Of a stretch of 63,732 nucleotides of DNA, positions 44,932-53,786 are shown one piece after another. The DNA is from Methylococcales bacterium (GTDB lineage Bacteria > Pseudomonadota > Gammaproteobacteria > Methylococcales > Methylomonadaceae): positions 1 through 63,732 of the forward strand of contig JAPLRP010000063.1 in assembly GCA_026399095.1 (NCBI GenBank), given 5' to 3'. The position numbers and the translations under genes were made by a program. Numbering within the stretch: the stretch's first letter is position 1; the number at the start of each line of letters is the position of its first letter. The notes under the pieces were generated by a model. That model ran no database searches and was not told where the DNA came from. It saw only the letters and a program-made list of their open reading frames with translations.

Positions 44932-46851
44932 GTGACAGACACCCAAAAATTTTTCAGCAATGATGGTGCATTATCAACGGTAATATCCGGTTATCAAGCA
45001 CGCTCAGCCCAATTGGAAATGGCATCGGGCATTGCCGATGCTATTAATAAAAAACAACATCTGATAGCGGAGGCCGGGACAGGAACCGGTAAAACATTTG
45101 CTTATTTAGTGCCTGCTATTTTATCCGGCAAAAAAACCATTATTTCAACGGGCACCAAAAATCTTCAGGACCAACTCTTTAATAAAGATTTACCTGTTAT
45201 TCGTAAAGCTATGAAAACGCCCTTCATCGCGGCTTTGTTGAAAGGTAGAAGTAATTATTTATGTACCTATCGATTGCAAAATGCGCTGACTTCAACCTTA
45301 GGTTTTAGTAAAGAAGATGCTGTTGCCTTAGCCAAAATCAAGTTATGGGGTAAGACAACCAAATCAGGGGATACCTCTGAAATGTCCGGTGTAACCGAAG
45401 GCGATCCGGTTTGGTATCATGCAACTTCTACTCTGGATAATTGTTTGGGTCAGGAATGTCCGGATTACACGGATTGTTTTTTGGTTAAGGCTCGAAAGCA
45501 GGCTCAAGAAGCCGATGTTTTGGTCGTGAATCATCATTTGTTATGTGCAGATTGGTCATTGCGGGATAGTGGTTTTGGCGAATTATTACCGAATGCAGAA
45601 GTGGTAGTTATAGACGAAGCGCATCAATTGGCTGATACCGCGTCTAATTTTTTAGGTGTTACCGTAGGTGCTAAACAACTGAATGATTTGGCACAAGATA
45701 CATTAATGGAATATTACAAAGATGCAACTGACATACCGGCTTTGCGCACGGCCTGTGAGGACATGGAGCATGAAATAAAAGATTTAAGACTTGCTTTTGG
45801 TATAGAGCTAAAACGAGGTGAGTGGCAGGACATTGAAAATAATCCCAAAATATCAGGTGGGTTAAATGCAGTTAAAGAGCAAATGCATCGTTTGGTTGAT
45901 CAATTAAAGCTAGCCTCTGTTAAAACTAAAGCACTGGAATCTTGTTATAAACGTGCTGAAGAAATGCTCCAGAAAATAAATTTAATACTCGATGATAAAA
46001 GTGGCAAATGGATACGCTGGTATGAAACACACAGAAAAACCTTTACCCTAAGTCTGACTCCGCTTGATATTGCCTATGAATTTCATGGTTTTATGCAGCA
46101 ACATCAGGCTGCGTGGATTTTTACATCAGCAACCTTAAGTATCGCCAACAAGTTTAATTATTTCGCCAATAATTTGGGGCTTAATAATACGCCTAGTAAA
46201 AGTTGGGGCAGTCCTTTTGATTATCCTAATCAATCGCTGTTTTATCATCCTAAAGGCTTGCCACAACCAAACGACCCTAACTTTATTCCCATGATAGTCG
46301 ACTTTGCCTTACCTGTTTTACAGGCAAGCAAGGGTAGGGCATTCTTTTTATTTACCAGTCATCGAGCGCTTAATGAGGCAGCTGAATTACTGGAGAAAAA
46401 GATCAAATATCCCTTACTTATTCAAGGAAGTCGACCCAAGGCATTATTACTCGAACAGTTTAAAGAAGCAGGTAATGCTGTTTTATTAGGAACCTCAAGC
46501 TTCTGGGAAGGTGTCGATGTTAGAGGAGAAGCCTTATCATGCGTTATCATTGATAAATTACCTTTTGCATCGCCAGGTGATCCAGTGCTAAAAGCCAGGC
46601 TGGAAGCGATGACACAGCAAGGAAAAAATCCTTTTTTTGAATATCAACTACCTACGGCAGTCATTGCGCTAAGACAGGGAATAGGTCGGTTAATTCGTGA
46701 TGTTACCGATAGAGGTGTTTTGATGATCTGTGATCCACGCTTATTAAAAAAATCTTATGGACAGTTGTTTTTAGACAGCGTCCCGCCTATGAAACGGACA
46801 CGGGATATTGTGGATGTACAGGCGTTTTTTAAACAAGAGAATGACTCATGA
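44932..46851 (+). CDS. yoaA: DinG-family ATP-dependent helicase YoaA
   Basis: This superfamily 2 iron-sulfur DNA helicase (XPD/DinG group) acts in repair. The protein of about 640 residues has EAGTGTGKTFAYL (Walker A), four Cys around CTYRLQ and CLGQECPDYTDCF (4Fe-4S ligands), DEAHQL (DEAH box), and the C-terminal motifs SFWEGVDV and RQGIGRLIRD. GTG 44932 gives a standard N-terminus (MTDTQ); TTG 44917 would add five residues. It overlaps tsaB by 4 bases, as in E. coli. Confidence 0.93.
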   Translation: MTDTQKFFSNDGALSTVISGYQARSAQLEMASGIADAINKKQHLIAEAGTGTGKTFAYLVPAILSGKKTIISTGTKNLQDQLFNKDLPVIRKAMKTPFIAALLKGRSNYLCTYRLQNALTSTLGFSKEDAVALAKIKLWGKTTKSGDTSEMSGVTEGDPVWYHATSTLDNCLGQECPDYTDCFLVKARKQAQEADVLVVNHHLLCADWSLRDSGFGELLPNAEVVVIDEAHQLADTASNFLGVTVGAKQLNDLAQDTLMEYYKDATDIPALRTACEDMEHEIKDLRLAFGIELKRGEWQDIENNPKISGGLNAVKEQMHRLVDQLKLASVKTKALESCYKRAEEMLQKINLILDDKSGKWIRWYETHRKTFTLSLTPLDIAYEFHGFMQQHQAAWIFTSATLSIANKFNYFANNLGLNNTPSKSWGSPFDYPNQSLFYHPKGLPQPNDPNFIPMIVDFALPVLQASKGRAFFLFTSHRALNEAAELLEKKIKYPLLIQGSRPKALLLEQFKEAGNAVLLGTSSFWEGVDVRGEALSCVIIDKLPFASPGDPVLKARLEAMTQQGKNPFFEYQLPTAVIALRQGIGRLIRDVTDRGVLMICDPRLLKKSYGQLFLDSVPPMKRTRDIVDVQAFFKQENDS

Positions 46852-47579
46852 AATTGTTAGCGGTAGAAACTTCGACCGAAGCCTGTTCGGCAGCATTATA
46901 TATTGATGGAATTGTTAGTGAGCGTTTTGAATTAACACCCAAAGAGCATACCAAACTTATTTTACCGATGATTGACTTTTTGATGTCTGAGGCCGGTTTA
47001 AGGCCACAACAACTTGATGCTTTGGCATTTAGTTGTGGACCAGGATCCTTTACCGGCATTCGAATTGCAACCGGCGTAATTCAAGGTATAGCATTGGGGG
47101 CAGATTTGCCGGTAATACCTGTATCAACTTTGGCGGCTATTGCTCAAGGGTTTTTTGATAAAAATAATGATAGTTTACAATGCGATAAAATTAATATTGA
47201 AAGTCATTTATCAGCATTAAACGTTGCCTTTACTGCGATGGATGCCAGAATGGGTGAGATATTTTGGGGAGTCTACCAACGTGATGAAAAAAACTTTGCC
47301 AAGCTACTAGGTAAAGAATCAGTAACTCCGGCTACTACTGTCGACTTCCCTGATATTAAGGGCATTGGCATTGGTTCAGGATGGGGTGTTTATAATCAAG
47401 AATTAATGAGCCGATTATCTGCTCAGGTAAGTTACTACGAAGTTGAGCATTTACCCAGAGCAGGTGCAATTGCCCGATTGGGAGTGCAAGGTTACGAGCA
47501 GGGATTGAGCGTTCCAGTTGAATTGGCAATGCCGGTTTATTTAAGGAATAATGTCGCTAAAAAAGAATCAGAGCGCTAA
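46848..47579 (+). CDS. tsaB: tRNA threonylcarbamoyladenosine synthesis protein TsaB
   Basis: TsaB is the scaffold partner of TsaD in making the t6A37 base modification of tRNAs. The 243-residue protein has the family start LLAVETSTEACSAAL, the GPGSFTGIRIATG block and a C-terminal VELAMPVYLRNNVA ending. The yoaA-tsaB overlap is a conserved arrangement. Confidence 0.95.
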   Translation: MKLLAVETSTEACSAALYIDGIVSERFELTPKEHTKLILPMIDFLMSEAGLRPQQLDALAFSCGPGSFTGIRIATGVIQGIALGADLPVIPVSTLAAIAQGFFDKNNDSLQCDKINIESHLSALNVAFTAMDARMGEIFWGVYQRDEKNFAKLLGKESVTPATTVDFPDIKGIGIGSGWGVYNQELMSRLSAQVSYYEVEHLPRAGAIARLGVQGYEQGLSVPVELAMPVYLRNNVAKKESER

Positions 47580-47833
47580 ACTTGGATAAGTTATTGGATC
47601 TATAAAAAGCACCACAGAATTTGAAAGATACAATAACTAGTTAGTTAATTAAAGAATAAGAGACTTTGAAAGATAACGTATCTTCTAGATTTAGTATCCC
47701 TCGTGTATAACTGCGTTTTTTAAGTTAAGGCATTAGAATTTCAACACTAAAGCCCATAGCCAAGAATCATATTATTGACTTTGTCGGGTAAAAGGATATA
47801 ACTACTCCTATTTCAGATAGGAGATTTATTTCC

Positions 47834-48364
47834 ATGACAGAAAAAAATAGTTATATAAACGACTCTTGTGAAGATTATGTTTCTGACATTATCAAAGGTA
47901 TTGATCGAGATGTCGAAAAAGGAGAGGATGCCTTAATGTTAGGTCTTGGCATTGTTATGCTATCTTCAACTTTTGCTCCAGTTGCCCCACCTAGCGTCCT
48001 TCTGCCAATGGTAGCTGTTACGTTTGCATTTTCTGCAGGTTATTCAAGGATTAATTACCAAAAAATGGAAAGAAAACTAGTGGGTTCCCTTGAACAACTA
48101 GACAGGCAACAAAAAAATTTTTTATCGCCCATTGCCGCTGTTTTTACAAATCATCCCACTGAGTCACTGGCCGATTCCTTAAATCCTTTATTAAACTTGA
48201 AACGGACATGGAAAAGTGTGATGGGCGGGATTTTAATTAATCCTTTTTGGATGCCTATTTTTTATATGATGGGATTGCAAATCGGTGAAGAAAAAACCCT
48301 AGGCGTATTAAATAAAGCCATCATAAGCGTTGAAAACAGCTATTTAAACAAACCTCTTCAATAA
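47834..48364 (+). CDS. Hypothetical protein with hydrophobic segments
   Basis: The 176-residue protein has an acidic N-terminus, a hydrophobic stretch (about 33-70, probably two short spans interrupted by a Pro-rich turn), a charged coiled segment (77-95) and a second hydrophobic part (about 133-150). I do not recognise a family. AGGAG precedes the ATG by 10 bases, so it is probably translated. It stands alone between tsaB and bcp. Confidence 0.6.
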   Translation: MTEKNSYINDSCEDYVSDIIKGIDRDVEKGEDALMLGLGIVMLSSTFAPVAPPSVLLPMVAVTFAFSAGYSRINYQKMERKLVGSLEQLDRQQKNFLSPIAAVFTNHPTESLADSLNPLLNLKRTWKSVMGGILINPFWMPIFYMMGLQIGEEKTLGVLNKAIISVENSYLNKPLQ

Positions 48365-48425
48365 ATAACGGACCAATTTTATTGAAGTTTAGGTCGTCTA
48401 TAGCATTGCGATTTTAGAAAAAAAT

Positions 48426-48902
48426 TTATTGTTGTGTCGTTACTGTCAAGTATTCAAGAATCTCTTCGATATGATTTTTAACTTTTACTTTACGCCATTC
48501 ATTGATCAGTATACCCTGAGGATCAATAATAAAAGTACTGCGTTCTATGCCACGGACTTGTTTGCCGTATATGTTTTTCATTTTTATAACATCAAATAAT
48601 TCGCAAATTTTCTCATCTTCATCAGAAAGCAAGTCAAAAGGGAATGCTTGTTTACACTTAAAGTTTTCGTGGGCACGAAGCGTGTCACGCGAAATACCAA
48701 ATATGACGGCATTTAACGCTGTGAACTTTTCAATATTATTTCGAAAGGCTTGGCCTTCGAGTGTACAACCAGGCGTGCTATCTTTTGGGTAAAAATATAA
48801 AACGACATATTTACCTCGATAGTTACTTAATTTAAAATTTTTATTGTCGGTACAAGCTGATTCAAAATCAGGCAAAGTAACGCCGATACTAATAGGTTCC
48901 AT
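48426..48902 (-). CDS. bcp: Thioredoxin-dependent peroxiredoxin Bcp
   Basis: Bcp reduces hydroperoxides. The 158-residue protein has the peroxidatic Cys46 in STPGCTLEGQ and the thioredoxin-fold KYVVLYFYPKD. The resolving Cys five residues on, present in E. coli Bcp, is missing here, so it is the one-Cys type or uses Cys in NFKCKQ or EKICELF. It lies 8 bases after gcvR. Confidence 0.95.
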   Translation of the reverse strand: MEPISIGVTLPDFESACTDNKNFKLSNYRGKYVVLYFYPKDSTPGCTLEGQAFRNNIEKFTALNAVIFGISRDTLRAHENFKCKQAFPFDLLSDEDEKICELFDVIKMKNIYGKQVRGIERSTFIIDPQGILINEWRKVKVKNHIEEILEYLTVTTQQ

Positions 48903-48910
48903 AATAAATC

Positions 48911-49441
48911 CTAACGTTTAATAGGTTCGAGAATAGCATCAATATTTAATTGATCACAAAAATCCAAAAACTCTTCTCTCAGTGTTAACAGAGGAAGTGA
49001 CGGGGGGATTATAATAACAAACTTGGTTGAAAATACGGATGATTGGATATAAGGCGCCTGGTAAGAACTGCCTGTTATTTCTTCAATATTGATATCGCGG
49101 TCATACAGAAAAGAGGTGATCGATTCTACAACGCTATCTTTATCCAGTGATATTGTTTCCAATGAATAAGGTATGCAATCTTTACCTTTGTCCTTATCTT
49201 TTTGATCGGGTCGTAGCAAATGGATTTTGATTTCTAAACGTTTCTGAATATTATCAAGGGTGTTTTCAAGTTTGGCAATTTGATTCCAATTACCTTGGAT
49301 AAGCAAGTAAGCGCCGGTAGCTTGTCCTAGTTGAGATGATCTTATTTCTAAAATATTACAGTTGCAATCTCTAACAACAGGTAATATTTCCCCAATAAAA
49401 TTGAACTGATTGTTACCTAAAACAGTAATGGCTAGTTGCAT
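48911..49441 (-). CDS. gcvR: Glycine cleavage repressor GcvR-like ACT protein
   Basis: The 176-residue protein consists of two ACT domains without a DNA-binding part, as in GcvR, which acts through the activator GcvA. The ACT signatures are in the first 70 residues (NILEIRSSQLGQATGAYLLIQG) and from about residue 95. The gcvR-bcp order is the same as in E. coli. No gcvA is in the window. The target is therefore inferred. Confidence 0.82.
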   Translation of the reverse strand: MQLAITVLGNNQFNFIGEILPVVRDCNCNILEIRSSQLGQATGAYLLIQGNWNQIAKLENTLDNIQKRLEIKIHLLRPDQKDKDKGKDCIPYSLETISLDKDSVVESITSFLYDRDINIEEITGSSYQAPYIQSSVFSTKFVIIIPPSLPLLTLREEFLDFCDQLNIDAILEPIKR

Positions 49442-49604
49442 CGTTTATTTTAAAATTAGTTTTTCTAGAAGTTTAGCACTAAAACCAATAAAACTTTATG
49501 AACATTATGTAATTAAAGGTATTAAAATGATAACATTCTTATTGAAGACAAAACATTAACTAATGTTTAATGGTTACCTTAATTAATTCTGATAACAAAA
49601 AAAT

Positions 49605-51407
49605 ATGTCAAAAAAGCCTAAAAATAGTCGGAACAGTTTTTCCCCTGATTTCAATTCAGAAGAAAATGATTTTATTTTAGTAGATTTGGATATTAATCAA
49701 AATGAAGATGACTTGACTCTTGTCCCATTAAATAATTTTCTTGAAGATGAGGAAGTAATAAATAGTTTGCTTGTGCCTCAGGATTTGGACGATAAATTAC
49801 AATACGATAGCCTCTCGAAGGCTAAGTTAATTGATGATATAGATGTTGCTGATGAGTTTTTGGATAATAATCAATTCAATATTGGCTCTTTTGAACAAGT
49901 TGATCAAAACCTGTTTCCAGGTATTGAGACAGAAAAAGTTAATATGACTCATATTTATAATGACTTAGATGAAAGTGAAAAACTTAAAGAATCGATCAAT
50001 CATCTAATTTTAGAAAGTGGCTATGATCTTGATCCTGAATTACTCGAAGAAATTCATGAGACGATAGAAATTCATGACTTTAGAAGATCTCATGATTTTG
50101 AATATAATCTAAACGAACAAAATATGTTCGCTTCAAATAAGGCTAATTTGGGTTCAGAGGTAATTATTACTAAACCTGATAGTCAATTCAGCAATCAAGT
50201 TGTCGATAATAAAAGTGATAGTCACGTTACAATCCAAGAGTCAATCGATACTAAGGCTTTTAATAAAGAAAAAGTTTTAAGTAGTATTAATGTTGTTCCT
50301 GAAAAAACGCAGGTTAATAATGCTAATGTCGAGCAGGAAGTACTAAAAAAACAATTAAGTGATTATGAGCAGAAAATCAAAAAAGCCGATCGAATCACTT
50401 ATGCTTCTTTAAGTTTTGGCGTAGTTGCTTTAATTTCAGTCGCTGTGATAGGGTTAATCGCTTTTAATTTACAAAGTAAGGTGTCCAAATTATCAGATTT
50501 AAATGCAATTCTCGAAGAAAATATGGGGGATTTTGCAGAAAATGCGCCTCCAATGTACATGAATAACAACGATCAGACTATTGAACAAGTTAATCCAAAT
50601 CAACCGAAAGAGATCAATAATACGCAGGCATCCATAATAGAGCCTGAAAATAATAATCCTGCAAAAAAACAACTTGAACCTGTTATAACAACTCAAAATT
50701 CAGCATTGGAAAAACCGGTACAGGAAAAAATAAAACCTTCAATTGATACCCCCCCCAAATTATCACAAACATCAAAAGAAAAAACTCAATCATCTTCAGA
50801 TTTAGCAAAAAACAATGTATCAACTGTCGTTAAAAAACCAGCTGTAATAACAGGTTCGATTGAAAAGAAAAAAGCACTCAAACCATCAACTTTTGAAAAT
50901 ACAAAACCGAAAGAAATAGTTGCTAAAACCCAAGCAAATGAAAAAATCTCAATCGAAAAAAAACCTATAGTAAAAGAACCCTTAAAAGCAAAACCACAAG
51001 CATTTATTATTGCACCTAAAAAAGAAGCACCTGGTAGCCTTAAAAAATCATCGGACAACACTCTACCAGTTAAACAGAACACCAAACCAACACCGATAGT
51101 AGATAACAAAAAACCGACAGAGGTTGATGCTCTAAGCACTACATCTAAAAATAAATTAAAGGCTGATGGTGCTGAGTCACAATGGTCCGTTAATTTAATT
51201 GCTTTTGAAGATCAGGCAATTGCTAAGAGTAAAGCAGCCAAGTTCATCGAGAATGGCATTCAGGTAAAAATAACAGATATCAAAAAAGGCAATAAAACGT
51301 GGTATCAGTTAAAAGTTAAGGGCTTTAAAACCAAAGAAAGTGCTGAGTCTTATGCCGTTAAAGTTAAAAAATCCCAAAACTTAAATACCGTGTCCGTTAG
51401 TCAATAA
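49605..51407 (+). CDS. Membrane-anchored SPOR-domain protein
   Basis: The 600-residue protein has a long acidic cytoplasmic part (1-260), a membrane span near 268-290 (VVALISVAVIGLIAF), a short coiled segment, a long Lys/Pro/Thr-rich periplasmic linker (about 315-520) and a C-terminal SPOR domain (about 525-600, QWSVNLIAF...WYQLKVKGF). SPOR domains bind denuded septal peptidoglycan, so a role in division or envelope growth is likely. It resembles FtsN/DamX-type layout but is not either protein by sequence. The linker is low-complexity and hard to align. Confidence 0.8.
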   Translation: MSKKPKNSRNSFSPDFNSEENDFILVDLDINQNEDDLTLVPLNNFLEDEEVINSLLVPQDLDDKLQYDSLSKAKLIDDIDVADEFLDNNQFNIGSFEQVDQNLFPGIETEKVNMTHIYNDLDESEKLKESINHLILESGYDLDPELLEEIHETIEIHDFRRSHDFEYNLNEQNMFASNKANLGSEVIITKPDSQFSNQVVDNKSDSHVTIQESIDTKAFNKEKVLSSINVVPEKTQVNNANVEQEVLKKQLSDYEQKIKKADRITYASLSFGVVALISVAVIGLIAFNLQSKVSKLSDLNAILEENMGDFAENAPPMYMNNNDQTIEQVNPNQPKEINNTQASIIEPENNNPAKKQLEPVITTQNSALEKPVQEKIKPSIDTPPKLSQTSKEKTQSSSDLAKNNVSTVVKKPAVITGSIEKKKALKPSTFENTKPKEIVAKTQANEKISIEKKPIVKEPLKAKPQAFIIAPKKEAPGSLKKSSDNTLPVKQNTKPTPIVDNKKPTEVDALSTTSKNKLKADGAESQWSVNLIAFEDQAIAKSKAAKFIENGIQVKITDIKKGNKTWYQLKVKGFKTKESAESYAVKVKKSQNLNTVSVSQ

Positions 51408-51491
51408 TAATACTGGGTTGTTTCTAGCAGTTTGTTGGATTAAGTCCTTAGCTGGCGTAACAATCATATTTATTTAATAAAGTATTTTTTA

Positions 51492-51989
51492 ATGGCATTT
51501 GTAATTCAATGGAACGAGGTAGACTGTTCTAGAACTCAAGAAGCTATAAAAATTAATACACCGGCAGGTAGTCTGGTTTTATATATTCAGCAAGCGGTTA
51601 TTAGTCAAATAAAATGGCAGTCTGTTAACATTCCCTTATCAGAACATCATGAACTACAGCGAAAATTTGATCATTTTTTTTTAAATACACAACCAGATAT
51701 TCACATTAAGTTATTACGGCAAGGTAGTGCTTACCGGCAGCTAGTCTGGGCAGAAATTGCTCAGATTCCATTTGGCGAAACCATCACATATACTGAATTA
51801 GCCGGAAAAATAAACTCGTCTCCACGCGCTGTTGGAAATGCGTGTAGAGACAATCCTTATCCCCTGATAATTCCTTGTCATCGAGTCGTCGCTGTGTCCG
51901 GATTAGGCGGCTATTACGGACAAACCCAAGGTGAATTTATGGACATAAAATCTAAATTACTAAACTTTGAATCAGCTCATAAAAAATGA
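51492..51989 (+). CDS. ogt: Methylated-DNA-protein cysteine methyltransferase
   Basis: This enzyme removes alkyl groups from O6-methylguanine by suicidal transfer to Cys. The 165-residue protein has the active site NPYPLIIPCHRVV and the helix-turn-helix region ETITYTELAGKINSSPRAVG. It overlaps xerD by 4 bases, which is an uncommon partner. Assignment to Ogt rather than Ada C-terminus is by its stand-alone length. Confidence 0.94.
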   Translation: MAFVIQWNEVDCSRTQEAIKINTPAGSLVLYIQQAVISQIKWQSVNIPLSEHHELQRKFDHFFLNTQPDIHIKLLRQGSAYRQLVWAEIAQIPFGETITYTELAGKINSSPRAVGNACRDNPYPLIIPCHRVVAVSGLGGYYGQTQGEFMDIKSKLLNFESAHKK

Positions 51990-52870
51990 CATCGACTGAA
52001 TTGATAGAACAGTTTCTTGATGCCGTTTGGGTAGAGCAAGGGTTGAGTGAAAACACACTGTCTGCCTACAGTAGCGATTTGAGGATTTTTGCCAAATGGT
52101 TGAAAGATAAATCGCTATTAGAAGTTGATACCGGCGATTTATCCGGGTTTTTGGCCAGTCGTTATAAAGAAGGCATCGGCAACCGATCGTCAGCACGCAT
52201 ACTATCTAGTCTTCGTCGTTTTTATGGTTATTTCATTAGAGAAAATAAAATAACCATTGATCCGACTGCTTTAATAGAATCACCGCATATTGGTCGTTCT
52301 TTACCCGTATCGTTATCCGAGCATGATGTTGAGCTATTGCTTAATGCGCCAGAAGTGACCAATAGGCAAGGCTTTAGGGATAAAACCATGCTGGAAATGC
52401 TTTATGCAACCGGGCTTAGAGTTTCCGAGTTGGTGGGCCTAAAATTCGAACAAATCAGTTTTAGGCAAGGTGTGGTCAGGATTATTGGCAAAGGCAATAA
52501 AGAACGCTTAGTGCCGGTTGGTGAAGAAGCCATGAGTTGGTTGGAAGCTTATATGACCCAGGCCAGAAAAACGACACTGGGCGAGCGCCAGTCAGATTAT
52601 TTGTTTGTAACCAATCGTGCAGATGGCATGACAAGACAGGCTTTTTGGCATATCATCAAACGTCATGCTAAAAAAGCCGGCATAAATAAAGAGTTGTCAC
52701 CCCACACCCTAAGACATGCTTTTGCAACACATCTGCTAAATCATGGTGCGGACTTACGTGTGGTCCAATTACTGTTAGGCCATGCAGACTTATCAACGAC
52801 TCAAATCTATACCCATATCGCACGAGAACGTTTAAAAGATTTACATTCAAAATTTCATCCCAGAGGATAG
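51986..52870 (+). CDS. xerD: Tyrosine recombinase XerD
   Basis: XerD with XerC resolves chromosome dimers at dif. The 294-residue protein has an N-terminal SAM-like domain and the catalytic set Arg (ATGLRVSELVGL), Lys (GKGNKERLVP), HTLRHAFATH, LLGHADL and the nucleophilic Tyr in TTQIYTHI. The first helix (ELIEQFLDAVWVEQGLSENT) matches XerD rather than XerC. It is coupled to ogt. Confidence 0.94.
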   Translation: MTSTELIEQFLDAVWVEQGLSENTLSAYSSDLRIFAKWLKDKSLLEVDTGDLSGFLASRYKEGIGNRSSARILSSLRRFYGYFIRENKITIDPTALIESPHIGRSLPVSLSEHDVELLLNAPEVTNRQGFRDKTMLEMLYATGLRVSELVGLKFEQISFRQGVVRIIGKGNKERLVPVGEEAMSWLEAYMTQARKTTLGERQSDYLFVTNRADGMTRQAFWHIIKRHAKKAGINKELSPHTLRHAFATHLLNHGADLRVVQLLLGHADLSTTQIYTHIARERLKDLHSKFHPRG

Positions 52871-52875
52871 TTAGT

Positions 52876-53649
52876 ATGGCAAAAAATATACACCCTACCG
52901 CTTATATAGCATCAGATGTTGTCTTGGGAGACGAGGTTATCGTTGGCCCGTTTGCTGTGATTGAAAGTGGTGTAGAAATGGGTGCTAACTGCCAGATTGG
53001 TGCGCATGCAGTGGTTCATGGACATGTAAAAATGGGGGCAGGTAATATTTTGCATCCTCACGCAGTTTTAGGGGGCTTGCCACAAGACACCGGCTTTAAA
53101 GCCAGCACCGATTCCTGGTTAATTATCGGCGACAATAATAATTTCAGGGAAGGTTTTACAGCACATAGAGCTTCTAAAGAAAACGATGCAACTCGAATTG
53201 GTTCGGGGTGTTATTTTATGAATAACAGTCACGTTGCGCACGATAGTATTATTGGAAACAATACTATTTTTGCTAATAATGTTGCCATAGGTGGTCATGT
53301 TGAAGTGGGTAGCAACGTATTCATGGGCGGTGCTGTGGTTGTCCATCAGTTTTGTCGGGTAGGCTCTTTTGCCATCGTACAGGGTACGACCGGCCTTAAT
53401 ATGGATGTTATTCCTTTTATGTTGATCGGTGGAAGACCTGCCAAGCATTATCGTTTAAATACCATCGGCTTAAAGCGCTCGGGTATTACCGGTGATCGTT
53501 ACAACGTATTATCTTCGGCATTTCGCTTATTAAAAAACAAGAAAAGCCTGGATGAATTAGAAGAAACAGAAGAATTAAAACAATTAAAAGACTGGTTAGC
53601 GATTAAATCAAAGCGAGGAACGCACGGATTTATTGAGGTAAGTGTCTAA
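52876..53649 (+). CDS. LpxA-like acyltransferase, divergent
   Basis: The 257-residue protein is a left-handed beta-helix of hexapeptide repeats with a C-terminal helical domain, as in LpxA. LpxA transfers a 3-hydroxyacyl chain to UDP-GlcNAc in lipid A synthesis. The catalytic His is in NNSHVAHDS and the region VHQFCRVGSF is conserved. It is not in the usual lpxD-fabZ-lpxA-lpxB cluster and differs around the substrate loop (LGGLPQDTGF). It may be a second copy or act on another sugar nucleotide. It follows xerD by 5 bases. Confidence 0.85.
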   Translation: MAKNIHPTAYIASDVVLGDEVIVGPFAVIESGVEMGANCQIGAHAVVHGHVKMGAGNILHPHAVLGGLPQDTGFKASTDSWLIIGDNNNFREGFTAHRASKENDATRIGSGCYFMNNSHVAHDSIIGNNTIFANNVAIGGHVEVGSNVFMGGAVVVHQFCRVGSFAIVQGTTGLNMDVIPFMLIGGRPAKHYRLNTIGLKRSGITGDRYNVLSSAFRLLKNKKSLDELEETEELKQLKDWLAIKSKRGTHGFIEVSV

Positions 53650-53718
53650 AAATCAACTATCCTTACCTAATTATTACTTACTCATAACTTGATACGAGTT
53701 TTAGATAGTCATTGTATC

Positions 53719-53745
53719 CTTGAAAATGGCCTGATGCCCCCTCAT
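53719..53745 (+). promoter_or_regulatory. Heat-shock (sigma-32) promoter of clpB
   Basis: CTTGAAA is followed at the expected distance by CCCCCTCAT, matching the sigma-32 consensus CTTGAAA-N11-15-CCCCATNT. It lies about 40 bases before the clpB start. Confidence 0.8.
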
Positions 53746-53786
53746 ATCGAGAGTATCTTTAAAAACTTCTTCAGAAGGTAAGCACT

